From: Bacillus_I endophytica_A
GTDB lineage: Bacteria; Bacillota; Bacilli; Bacillales; Bacillaceae_H
Length of the DNA stretch: 45,632 nt
Reading direction: 5' to 3'
Assembly (NCBI RefSeq): GCF_026790145.1
Contig: NZ_JALAMS010000045.1
Location: forward strand, 1-45,632
Both the position numbers and the translations under genes were made by a program. Position 1 is the stretch's first letter; each line of letters opens with the position of its first letter. The notes below the pieces were generated by a model that searched no databases, had not been told where the DNA came from, and worked only from the letters and a program-made list of their open reading frames with translations. Of the stretch, positions 1 to 7,061 are shown piece after piece.

Positions 1-141
1 TACAAAGGCTCTTTTTTATTCAACCTCCTTTTGAGACTGAATGCTCTCTCTACAAAAAATGATAGGAAATACTTTATATCCCCTACACTTTCTTTTTCTC
101 TTTTCATATATTAATTATTATGATATATAGGGAGGATCCTT

Positions 142-300
142 ATGAGCGAATTTGAGCAGTTTCAATTGTTTCTCAACCAAACTAGGAAGCGATATAAATA
201 CTGTCTAAGGCGCTTTGGCTATTCTTCTCCTATTACTGAAAAAGCAGCTCAGTGGCTCGTTATCCTACTAAGAATTGAAGAGGAGTATCTTAACAGATAA
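142..300 (+). CDS. Small hypothetical protein, 52 aa
   Basis: A short open frame starts at ATG 142, six bases after a GGAGGA ribosome site at 131-136, and ends with TAA at 298-300. The predicted product begins MSEFEQFQLF, is rich in aromatic and charged residues, and has no signal peptide or clear membrane helix. I do not recognise the family. The good ribosome site and helical composition support a real gene, but it could be the intact head of a decayed longer gene: another coding-like frame without a start lies downstream at about 400-490. Confidence 0.45.
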   Translation: MSEFEQFQLFLNQTRKRYKYCLRRFGYSSPITEKAAQWLVILLRIEEEYLNR

Positions 301-494
301 AGGCTTTTTAAATGAAATGTACGGAAGCTGTTTTTCACTCTTATTAGTTGGACAACCTTTATTCCGCTACTCCCTCTATAGAGTTTAACTTTAAATTTAT
401 AATGCTTCACCAGAACTAAGAGAACGAGTTATGCAAAAAATAAACTACTGTTTCTTGGGCAATCAAAGTAAACATTCTGAAATAGATGAACAAG

Positions 495-534
495 AAAACC
501 ACCTTTTGAGGGTAATCTCTCAAAAGGTGGTTTT
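495..534 (-). terminator. Bidirectional intrinsic terminator
   Basis: A perfect 16-bp stem (495-510 with 519-534) around an 8-base loop carries a T-run on both strands. It lies just past the stop codon of the minus-strand thioredoxin-like gene and would also stop any plus-strand transcript from the small frame at 142. Confidence 0.85.
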
Positions 535-542
535 TATTATCT

Positions 543-1100
543 TTACTTTCCTATATTCAATACTGTTTCTTTAAAACTTTCATAAACATATGACCATAAA
601 ACAGACTCATTCATATAGCGCTTTTGTAAAGATTTTATCACTTCTTTCTGCTTTTCTGAGAAAGAAGGATCTTCTTTTGGTGGAAGAGCTGAGCGCACTT
701 CGTTGACGAGTTCTTGCACTTTTGGCGCGCGCGGACCCCATTTTCCAATTAGCTCCCCTTCATTGTTAAGAATGAGCACCATTGGAATGGCACGTCCTCC
801 ATTTGTGAGATGGCGGTCAATTAAATCCGTATCTTTATCACGTAAAGCAACACGAACTTCTACATCCGCCGCTTCCGCTATCTTTCGAATCACAGGATTA
901 ATCATCATTGCGTCTCCACACCAATCTTCTGTAATAATCAAGAAATGAAGATTTTGTGTTTTTAACTGTTCTGCAACCCCATCTTCAGGAAGCTGAAACG
1001 CGTTATACACAGAAAAGCTTTCTTCTTTTAATGTACTCATTTCGTCCATATATGTTTGAAGTGTTTTTCCTTCTTCAAAATACTGTTGTTCTGTTTTCAT
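543..1100 (-). CDS. Thioredoxin-family protein
   Basis: A 185-aa cytoplasmic protein of the Bacillus thioredoxin-fold group (Thioredoxin_9-like, from memory). The fold signature is the strand LHFLIITEDWCGDAMM (residues 51-66) followed by the cis-proline loop near GGRAIPMV. There is only one cysteine, at position 61 in WCGD, so the usual CxxC redox pair is absent. A conventional dithiol reductase is therefore unlikely; a monothiol or structural role is an inference. It is monocistronic, with a terminator just past the stop, and lies divergent from the AdhR-like regulator. Confidence 0.8.
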   Translation of the reverse strand: MKTEQQYFEEGKTLQTYMDEMSTLKEESFSVYNAFQLPEDGVAEQLKTQNLHFLIITEDWCGDAMMINPVIRKIAEAADVEVRVALRDKDTDLIDRHLTNGGRAIPMVLILNNEGELIGKWGPRAPKVQELVNEVRSALPPKEDPSFSEKQKEVIKSLQKRYMNESVLWSYVYESFKETVLNIGK

Positions 1101-1233
1101 CCTACTACCTCTTTTACTTTAATATTGATAACTATACCATACTAAATTTTCAACTTTTTCTCGACTATTATGCCCTATTTATCTAATTTCACAGACAGAA
1201 ACGCCGTCTAGATTACTTTGTTCTTATGAACTG

Positions 1234-1264
1234 TTGCCTTAAAGTTCACTTTAAGGTCTATAAT
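1234..1264 (+). promoter_or_regulatory. MerR-type promoter and operator of the adhR-like gene
   Basis: The -35 TTGCCT (1234-1239) and -10 TATAAT (1259-1264) are separated by 19 bp, the over-long spacer typical of MerR-activated promoters. The spacer region holds the dyad CCTTAAAGTTCACTTTAAGG at 1237-1256 (9-bp arms, 2-bp centre). This fits the AdhR site known from Bacillus subtilis, CTTAAAG-N4-CTTTAAG, and suggests autoregulation. Confidence 0.85.
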
Positions 1265-1296
1265 GAAAAGGAATAAAAGAAATTATGGAGGATACA

Positions 1297-1674
1297 ATGG
1301 GACTTTATATAAAAGAAGCATCCGAAAAATTCGGATTACCAACACATACACTACGCTATTATGAACAAGAAGGACTTCTCCCTTTTTTAAAACGAGATGA
1401 AAATGGAAATCGGGTTTTTGAGGAAAGTGATTTATCTTGGTTAGAACTAATTATTTGTTTACGAAAAACGGATATTGCTCTTTCTAAGCTGCGTGAGATT
1501 GTAGAACTAACAACAGAAGGTGATTGGACGATTCCACAACGCAAAAGAATTCTCGAAGAGCACAAAGAGAAAATGTTTGAAAAACAAAGGGAGTTAGATC
1601 GAGCTTTTGCTAAAATTGATCATAAGCTTCACTATTATGATGAGTTAGAAGAGGACGCTAAAAATAAATCATAA
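1297..1674 (+). CDS. adhR: AdhR-like MerR-family transcriptional regulator
   Basis: A 125-aa MerR-family activator with an N-terminal winged helix-turn-helix (MGLYIKEASEKFGLP then HTLRYYEQEGLLP) and a C-terminal dimerisation coiled coil. I chose ATG 1297 over the upstream in-frame ATG 1285, because the bases at 1285-1293 form the ATGGAGGAT ribosome site. Cys54 lies in the segment LIICLRKTDI, where B. subtilis AdhR has its conserved thiol sensor for aldehydes. The same operator occurs before this gene and before the convergent alcohol dehydrogenase, so its target and signal (formaldehyde, methylglyoxal or other carbonyl electrophiles) are inferred with good support. Confidence 0.85.
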   Translation: MGLYIKEASEKFGLPTHTLRYYEQEGLLPFLKRDENGNRVFEESDLSWLELIICLRKTDIALSKLREIVELTTEGDWTIPQRKRILEEHKEKMFEKQRELDRAFAKIDHKLHYYDELEEDAKNKS

Positions 1675-1709
1675 AAAACGCCGTAGGCATCTAGTCTACG
1701 GCATTTTTT
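1673..1709. terminator. Shared terminator between convergent adhR and adhA
   Basis: The stem GCCGTAG (1680-1686) with CTACGGC (1696-1702) is flanked by an A-run at 1673-1678 and a T-run at 1704-1709. It can therefore stop transcription in both directions. Confidence 0.85.
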
Positions 1710-1728
1710 ATGATTATATTTTGAGATA

Positions 1729-2790
1729 CTATAATGTTGCCACATCAATGACAAAGCGGTAGCGAACATCACTTTTTAAAACGCGCTCATATGCTTCGTC
1801 AACTTGACTTGCATTGATGACTTCAATTTGAGGAGCAATCTTATGCTCTGCTGCAAAATCAAGCATCTCTTGCGTTTCCTTAATGCCACCAACAAGAGAA
1901 CCGGCAATACTGCGACGCCCCATAATTAAAGAGAACACGCTATATTGATCAGGTTCAGCTGGAGCCCCTACGTTCACAAGCGTACCATCAATGCGAAGAA
2001 GAGATAAATAAGCATCAACGTTAAGGTTAGCTGATACAGTATTTAAAATCACGTCAAAACGACCTGCTAATTCTTTAAACGTCTCTTCATTGCTTGTTGC
2101 GAAATAATGGTCGGCTCCAAAGCTTAACGCTTCACTTTCTTTGTTTATAGAGCGGCTTAATACCGTTACTTCTGCTCCCATTGCATGGGCAAATTGGATG
2201 GCTACATGACCAAGTCCACCCATACCAACGATCGCTACTTTTTTACCAGGACCTACATTCCAATGCTTTAGAGGAGAGTATGTTGTAATACCTGCACATA
2301 GTAGCGGGCTTGCCACGTCCATTTCTAAAGCGTCTGGAATACGAACAACGAATCCTTCTTTTACAACGATTTTTCGGCTATAACCGCCGTATGTTTGTTT
2401 ACCATCATAGTCTAATGAATTGTACGTTTGCACAACGCCTTTTTTACAATATTGCTCATCCCCAGCTAAGCAGTATTCACACTCTCCGCATGAATCTACA
2501 AAACAACCAACTCCAACGCGGTCTCCTACTGCATATTTTGTTACGTTTGAACCGACAGCTTCGACAACTCCCGCAATTTCATGTCCAGGTACCATTGGGA
2601 ACATGCCTCCTCCCCATTCATCAAAAGCACTATGAATATCAGAGTGACAAATTCCACTGAATTTAATATCAATTAACACATCGTCTGGACGTAATGCTCT
2701 TCTTTCTATTGTTGTTGTTTCAAATGGTGCTTTTGCATTTGCAACACTTAATACGCGTGTTGGCGTTGTGTTTGTATGTTGATTACACAT
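1729..2790 (-). CDS. adhA: Zinc-dependent NAD(P) alcohol dehydrogenase, AdhA type
   Basis: A 353-aa medium-chain zinc alcohol/aldehyde dehydrogenase. Catalytic zinc ligands are Cys48 and His70-Glu71; the structural zinc site is Cys101, Cys104, Cys107 and Cys115. The Rossmann motif is GMGGLGH. In B. subtilis, AdhA is the AdhR-controlled dehydrogenase of aldehyde detoxification. I prefer ATG 2790 from family alignment, although an in-frame GTG at 2802 sits nearer to the AAAGGA ribosome site. The gene is convergent with adhR, shares its terminator, and its promoter carries the AdhR operator. Confidence 0.88.
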   Translation of the reverse strand: MCNQHTNTTPTRVLSVANAKAPFETTTIERRALRPDDVLIDIKFSGICHSDIHSAFDEWGGGMFPMVPGHEIAGVVEAVGSNVTKYAVGDRVGVGCFVDSCGECEYCLAGDEQYCKKGVVQTYNSLDYDGKQTYGGYSRKIVVKEGFVVRIPDALEMDVASPLLCAGITTYSPLKHWNVGPGKKVAIVGMGGLGHVAIQFAHAMGAEVTVLSRSINKESEALSFGADHYFATSNEETFKELAGRFDVILNTVSANLNVDAYLSLLRIDGTLVNVGAPAEPDQYSVFSLIMGRRSIAGSLVGGIKETQEMLDFAAEHKIAPQIEVINASQVDEAYERVLKSDVRYRFVIDVATL

Positions 2791-2845
2791 AAGGAATAAC
2801 ACAATCCTTTCTCAATAATTTGTTATGCTGTAAAGCTACAAAACT

Positions 2846-2876
2846 AGCATAATCCTTAAAGTACACTTTAAGGCAA
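2846..2876 (-). promoter_or_regulatory. AdhR-type promoter and operator of adhA
   Basis: On the minus strand, -35 TTGCCT (2876-2871) and -10 TATGCT (2851-2846) are 19 bp apart. The dyad CCTTAAAGTACACTTTAAGG at 2854-2873 has the same 9-bp arms as the site before adhR, differing only in the centre. Confidence 0.85.
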
Positions 2877-3090
2877 GAGATTTCCCTCAAATATTTTAAA
2901 ACTATGGAAAAGAACCTTCTTTTTCTCTGTTTTCTTTGCAAAAAGCTATTAGAGAGAAAATCTAATAAAGTTTCTTTCAAAGTAAGGTGCTCATTTTATT
3001 ATAGATAGATCGTTTTTTCTCTACTATATTCTCTTTTCTAGGCATAAAAATAATATAAATTGTCACTATTTAGAGGGGGCGTTTTTAACT

Positions 3091-3423
3091 TTGAATAAAA
3101 AGGCAAATAAATATCATCAAAATCTTGTTGATCAACCAGGATATGTTAATCATATGCCTGCTTCTCATTCTCCTATTTATCCGATTGCAGGAGTTCCGCA
3201 ACCTAACCAATATGTAACAGGATTAGATCCTGTATTTGTGCAACATCTAAGTAGACATCAAGGTCAAAAAATTGCGGTGATGACAACAGGAGGTAGAATT
3301 GAAGGAATAAATGCTGGAGTTGCTGTAGATCATATTCAAATTAATTTGGAAGATCGTTCTACCCATATCCGAATCTCACAAATCATTTATTTCGAAGGTC
3401 CTTTGGCTTCTTACAGAAAATGA
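3091..3423 (+). CDS. DUF2642-family protein, YuzF-like, probably spore-associated
   Basis: A 110-aa protein starting at TTG 3091 behind an AGAGGGGGC ribosome site. The first 40 residues are Pro/Tyr/His/Gln rich. The rest, from GLDPVFVQHLSRHQGQ through TTGGRIEG to RISQIIYFEGP, is the small LSm-like beta-barrel of the DUF2642 group, which includes B. subtilis YuzF and several spore-coat-linked proteins. The biochemical role is unknown. It is monocistronic with a terminator about 120 bp downstream. The spore link is from family knowledge only. Confidence 0.7.
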   Translation: MNKKANKYHQNLVDQPGYVNHMPASHSPIYPIAGVPQPNQYVTGLDPVFVQHLSRHQGQKIAVMTTGGRIEGINAGVAVDHIQINLEDRSTHIRISQIIYFEGPLASYRK

Positions 3424-3543
3424 ATACCTAGTGATCAAATTTAATCTATCTTCTACAGGATCATTTTGGTATGAATTTATACAGGATAATTTAAATTGAA
3501 TATATCCATTGATAATAACATCTTGAATTCCTTTCATAAAAAA

Positions 3544-3586
3544 ACAACTACCTTTCCACATTTCAAGGAAAGGTAGTTGTCTCTTT
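3544..3586 (+). terminator. Intrinsic terminator after the DUF2642 gene
   Basis: A perfect 14-bp stem pairs 3544-3557 with 3567-3580 and is followed by a pyrimidine/T tail. Confidence 0.8.
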
Positions 3587-3707
3587 TTCATTCTATTTAA
3601 AAATGAAAAATAGATAGTTGGTATGTTTTTTAGAAGGTTCCCTCTTTCTTCATATTACTTAACCCTATGAAAGGTAACCGTTAAAATACAGTATAGTACT
3701 CCTACTA

Positions 3708-4244
3708 CTAATCAATAATCGTTATCTTTTCTACAATATCTTCACGTGGCTGAGCCTCTGGAACGTTATCGAATTTACCAACCATTAATATACCGACAAT
3801 CTTTTCGTTTTCTCCTACTCCTACGGATTGTTGGAAAGATGAACTGTGAATTAATTTTCCAGTTTTCCATAGAACACCGATTTTGTTTTCCCAAGCTAAC
3901 AGAAGGAAATTTTGAATTAAAGCAGATACAGCACTAAGGTCTTCTTCTTGTTTTAAAGGGTCTGTATTTTCAGGCATGATTACCACAATATTAGCCTGAG
4001 CTTGAGTGAATTTTTCTATTTTTTTAGAAGGAATATTATCGGATGATTGAAGTAAAATATCCCTAAGTTTTTCTTTGCCATCTCCATGAAACAATACAAA
4101 ACGCCAAGGTTCACGTAACTTATGATTTGGAGCTCATGTTGCGTCTCTTAGCATGTCAACTATGGTATCTAAAGAGATAACCTCATTATTAAAATTTCTA
4201 ATTGTTCGTCTCTGTTTAATAACTTCCCTTATTGATGTAGTCAT
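3708..4244 (-). pseudogene. FMN nitroreductase gene interrupted by one stop codon
   Basis: The reading frame starts at ATG 4244 behind a GGAGAG ribosome site (MTTSIREVIKQRRTIRNF, the flavin-binding start of nitroreductases) and would give 178 aa. Codon 37, at 4136-4134, is TGA. In relatives this position is Trp in the motif AxWAPNHKLREPWRF, and the frame continues directly with APNHKLREPWRFVLFHG. A TGG-to-TGA change explains it, and the rest of the frame is intact to 3708. ATG 4094 downstream has no ribosome site and would lose the N-terminal FMN-binding segment, so no active enzyme is expected. Confidence 0.85.
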
Positions 4245-4324
4245 ATTGTTCTCTCCTCATATTATGTAATAACCATTTCTCTGTAACATTTTTTAAAGCT
4301 AAAATGAACAATCAAAGTTTAAAA

Positions 4325-4729
4325 TTAAGAGGTTTTACCCGTGTTATTCTTTATAAAAAAGCGAATAGCTTGCGATATATCCATCTTATGTTTTGAACAA
4401 AAGTTCAGTAAAGCATCATACGTATTTTCATCTAATCTCACATGAATAGAGTGGTTAAGGTGCCCCTTCTCTTCTTTTAGAAAATGTTTCTTTCTTCCAT
4501 GTTTATGTTTCCCTCTTTTTCGGTGAAAAGAGATAGTAACAGAACCCTGTTCCTCAATAGCCTTGTCACCTTCATTTTCTATCCAAACCTCTTGTATGTG
4601 GTGTTCATAGTTTTTAAGGTGGTTGTTTAGCTCTTCTCCTTCTATCCCTTTTCTTTTCGCTTTATGAACAAATTTTCGTTTCATAAATTCTTTATACTGG
4701 GTATAACTCTTAAATGTTATGGTTCTCAT
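4325..4729 (-). CDS. Basic protein with C-terminal ribbon-helix-helix-like segment
   Basis: A 134-aa protein I cannot assign to a named family. The first 65 residues are charged helix and strand (TFKSYTQYKEFMKRKFVHKA). The middle is a His/Lys/Arg-rich stretch (RKRGKHKHGRKKH). The end, HSIHVRLDENTYDALLNF followed by ISQAIRFFIKN, has the strand-helix-helix pattern of Arc/CopG DNA-binding proteins. The start has a GGTGAAG ribosome site. Its promoter lies inside a Fur-like dyad at 4771-4815, so iron control is possible, and the His-rich middle could bind metal; both are inferences. Confidence 0.6.
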   Translation of the reverse strand: MRTITFKSYTQYKEFMKRKFVHKAKRKGIEGEELNNHLKNYEHHIQEVWIENEGDKAIEEQGSVTISFHRKRGKHKHGRKKHFLKEEKGHLNHSIHVRLDENTYDALLNFCSKHKMDISQAIRFFIKNNTGKTS

Positions 4730-4770
4730 TTCACTTCACCATTTCTATTCTTGGTATACGTAGGTCCATC

Positions 4771-4815
4771 TAATTGATAACCATTATTTTGTGTAACGAT
4801 AATGGTTATCAATTA
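4771..4815 (-). promoter_or_regulatory. 17-bp inverted repeat of Fur-box type over a promoter
   Basis: The arms TAATTGATAACCATTAT (4771-4787) and its exact complement at 4799-4815 flank an 11-bp spacer. Each arm resembles the Fur 7-1-7 box TGATAATnATTATCA (11 and 12 of 14 matches by eye). On the minus strand a -35 TTGATA (4812-4807), an 18-bp spacer and a -10 AATAAT (4788-4783) fall within the dyad, so a bound repressor would block transcription of the gene starting at 4729. Confidence 0.65.
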
Positions 4816-4882
4816 TGTTGAATAAATCATAAGCTAGATTTTATTAATTGTCAATTCATAATAGAAAAAACTACTGAGGATG

Positions 4883-4934
4883 AACTGCAGCCCGATTGTT
4901 AGACACAATCTAACAATCGGGGTTGCAGTTTTTT
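4883..4934 (+). terminator. Strong hairpin with plus-strand T-run
   Basis: An inner 12-bp stem (CCCGATTGTTAG with CTAACAATCGGG) and an outer 7-bp stem (AACTGCA with TGCAGTT) are followed by TTTTTT on the plus strand. It lies just past the stop of the minus-strand iron alcohol dehydrogenase and may serve it, yet the T-run points the other way and no plus-strand gene lies upstream. Confidence 0.6.
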
Positions 4935-4968
4935 ATTCTTATTCTTTCTTTTTAATCCACAAAATCAT

Positions 4969-6138
4969 TTACTTTGTATTTGCTCTATATGCTTCTTCAT
5001 AAATCTTCTCAATTTCTTTAACCGTTAACCATCTTGGATTATTGTTGAGCAAACGATCAATTTTACTTGCTTCTTCTGCGAGGTTTGGAATATCTTCCGC
5101 TGTAACCCCTACATCTTTTAAACTAGAAGGAATTCCTATATCTTGAGCTAATTGAGTTAATGCATAAACCGTACAATTCGCTGCTTCCCTCAACGAAAGA
5201 CCTTCTATATTTTCCCCTAATGCTTTAGCAACTTCTGCAAATTTTTCTAAATCTGCCACCACATTATATTTCATTACAAAAGGAAGGAGAAGAGAATTTG
5301 CGACTCCATGAGGAACTTTAAATTTCCCGCCAAGTGGATAAGCAAGTGCATGAACTGCACCAACGCCCGCATTCCCTAGTGAAATACCTGCAAGCAAACT
5401 GCCCATTGCCATGTCTTCACGCGCTTTTACGTCTTTTCCATTGTACACAGCTTTACGTAAAGAACGAGAAATTAGTTTAATCGCTTGTAAAGCAATTCCG
5501 TCCGTTAGTTCTCCAGCGCGAATAGCTGTATAAGATTCAACAGCATGAACAAGAGCATCCATCCCTGTTGCTGCAGTTACTGATGGAGGAACCGTTAACG
5601 TTAATGCTGGATCTACAATTGCTACTTTAGGAAGAAGGTAAGGACTAACAATCCCTTTTTTCACCTTATCCTGTACATCTGTGAAAATAGCGTTGTATGT
5701 AACTTCAGAACCTGTTCCAGCAGTAGTAGGCACTAGAATGGTAGGAATTCCTGCATTTTGGACCTTTTCAATTCCTACCAAGTCTCGTACATTCTCTTGA
5801 TTAGTTAACATAATAGAAAGAACTTTGGTGGCATCGAGCACGCTCCCTCCCCCTACCCCAATAAGAAGGTCATACTCTTTTCCTTGGAGTTGAATCATCA
5901 TTTGTTCCAAGTTTTCAAATGGAGGCTCAGGCATTACTTCGTCCATAATGTCTACTGCTAAATTAATCTCTTCTAAAGGGGAAATAACTCTAGATAGGAG
6001 GCCAGTCTGGCGAATAACCTTATCTGTTATAATCACGGCTTTTTTTGATCCTAACTTTTTAGCTTCTTCCCCTATTTTAGAGATAGAGTCCCCTCCTGTA
6101 ATCAAGGTTTGGGCTGTCCGAAAATAAGAAATGGTCAT
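4969..6138 (-). CDS. Iron-containing alcohol dehydrogenase
   Basis: A 389-aa group III (Fe-dependent) alcohol dehydrogenase of usual length. The NAD-binding loop is GVGGGSVLD (94-102), followed by PTTAGTGSEVT (138-148). The metal ligands are Asp194 and His198 (GMDALVHAVE), His263 and His277 (KFKVPHGVAN). The start at ATG 6138 has a strong GGGAGGAAAG ribosome site. Substrate cannot be told from sequence: butanol, 1,3-propanediol, lactaldehyde and methanol dehydrogenases share this fold. The upstream gap holds a 9-bp dyad that might be an operator. Confidence 0.85.
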   Translation of the reverse strand: MTISYFRTAQTLITGGDSISKIGEEAKKLGSKKAVIITDKVIRQTGLLSRVISPLEEINLAVDIMDEVMPEPPFENLEQMMIQLQGKEYDLLIGVGGGSVLDATKVLSIMLTNQENVRDLVGIEKVQNAGIPTILVPTTAGTGSEVTYNAIFTDVQDKVKKGIVSPYLLPKVAIVDPALTLTVPPSVTAATGMDALVHAVESYTAIRAGELTDGIALQAIKLISRSLRKAVYNGKDVKAREDMAMGSLLAGISLGNAGVGAVHALAYPLGGKFKVPHGVANSLLLPFVMKYNVVADLEKFAEVAKALGENIEGLSLREAANCTVYALTQLAQDIGIPSSLKDVGVTAEDIPNLAEEASKIDRLLNNNPRWLTVKEIEKIYEEAYRANTK

Positions 6139-6412
6139 AATCTTTCCTCCCTATAGTGACTTGACACTCATAAATTCAAGTTCAGTTATACTTTGTTTCT
6201 TAACTTAACGCTGAATTTTTTCAAAAAGCTTACTATTAAAAGAAATTCTCGTTTTCTCTTTGAAGACCTTTAAAATTGGCACAATTGTCGAAAAAGGTCT
6301 TTATAAATTACTTGAATCAAAACAAAAGAATTAGGAGGAAATGCTTCTACTTCACTAACTATGAAAGAAATTTCTTAGAGAACCAATAAGGCTATGGAAA
6401 AGTAATCATAGC
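6139..6412. other. Gene-free stretch upstream of the iron alcohol dehydrogenase
   Basis: No gene is seen. It contains an inverted repeat AAGACCTTT (6263-6271) and AAAGGTCTT (6293-6301) with a 21-bp spacer, about 125 bp before the dehydrogenase start, possibly a regulatory site. A TTAGGAGG-like ribosome site near 6334 leads only to a five-codon frame. Confidence 0.5.
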
Positions 6413-6446
6413 AAAAACCATTCAGAATAAGGTCTGAATGGTTTTT
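6413..6446 (-). terminator. Intrinsic terminator of the yfmQ-like gene
   Basis: A perfect 14-bp stem (6413-6426 with 6433-6446) with a 6-base loop and T/A runs on both sides lies 15 bp past the stop codon. Confidence 0.85.
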
Positions 6447-6461
6447 AAGTTAGTAAACAAA

Positions 6462-6866
6462 TTAATTCTCTACTTTCTCGTGAAGTTGCTCCGCAAACAA
6501 ACGATATGCAACTGTGCTTTTACGATTCTGTTTAAACACATCAACATGGTCACTATATGGATAAACAAAGAATATTAAAGTTTTCTTTCCTTTTCTTTCT
6601 TCAAAAACAAGCGGGGTTCCACTTCTTCTCGGTGAAATATCATAACGATTTAAAAACGTTCCTTCATTGAATCCATGAAGCATTTGACCTTTTTCTTCTC
6701 CTTCTAATAGACGTTCTCCTTTTTTTATAGTTATATCTTTCTCTTCTAGTTTTGGATGAAGTTGAAATTTATGAACAAACCATTCTGCCAAAAATGTAGG
6801 TGGTGATGCCACCGTAATTTTGACTAAACTTAGAATGACTAATGAAACCACAAAAAACCATGTCAC
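6462..6866 (-). CDS. yfmQ: YfmQ-like protein with one N-terminal membrane helix
   Basis: A small protein of unknown function resembling B. subtilis YfmQ: an N-terminal membrane anchor (WFFVVSLVILSLVKI), then APPTFxxEW-like, xGExLEGEEK-like and PYSDHVDVFKQ segments. I start it at GTG 6866 (134 aa): GGAG at about 6878-6875 is correctly spaced for this GTG, while the ATG at 6875 overlaps that ribosome site. It is monocistronic with its own terminator. The body probably faces one side of the membrane; no catalytic motif was recognised. Confidence 0.65.
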   Translation of the reverse strand: MTWFFVVSLVILSLVKITVASPPTFLAEWFVHKFQLHPKLEEKDITIKKGERLLEGEEKGQMLHGFNEGTFLNRYDISPRRSGTPLVFEERKGKKTLIFFVYPYSDHVDVFKQNRKSTVAYRLFAEQLHEKVEN

Positions 6867-7005
6867 TGTTACCATCTCCGTTATATACTTAAATAATGAA
6901 AGTCATCTTCCTTTTTTATCATAAAAGAAATCAACCAAAATGGACCATCCAATTAATATATATTTTACCCATCCACTTTTAAAACTAGTGTAGCTTAATC
7001 ATAGC

Positions 7006-7039
7006 AAAAAGGATTTATGAGAAATCATAAATCCTTTTT
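7006..7039 (-). terminator. Intrinsic terminator of the MocR-type gene
   Basis: A perfect 15-bp stem (7006-7020 with 7025-7039) is closed by a GAAA tetraloop and flanked by A and T runs, 22 bp past the stop at 7062. Confidence 0.9.
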
Positions 7040-7061
7040 ACTATATAATGAACAACTATAA

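Noticed and set aside
3708..4094. Open part of the nitroreductase as a separate short gene
   Set aside because: ATG 4094 has no ribosome site and the product would lack the FMN-binding N-terminus.
4134..4136. The in-frame TGA in the nitroreductase as a selenocysteine codon
   Set aside because: The family has Trp here, no SECIS-like hairpin is evident after the codon, and Bacillaceae of this type generally lack selenocysteine insertion.
6276..6291. TTGGCAC-N5 sequence resembling a sigma-54 promoter
   Set aside because: The -24 part fits but the -12 part (TCGA) does not match TTGC, it points away from the iron alcohol dehydrogenase, and no plus-strand gene follows.
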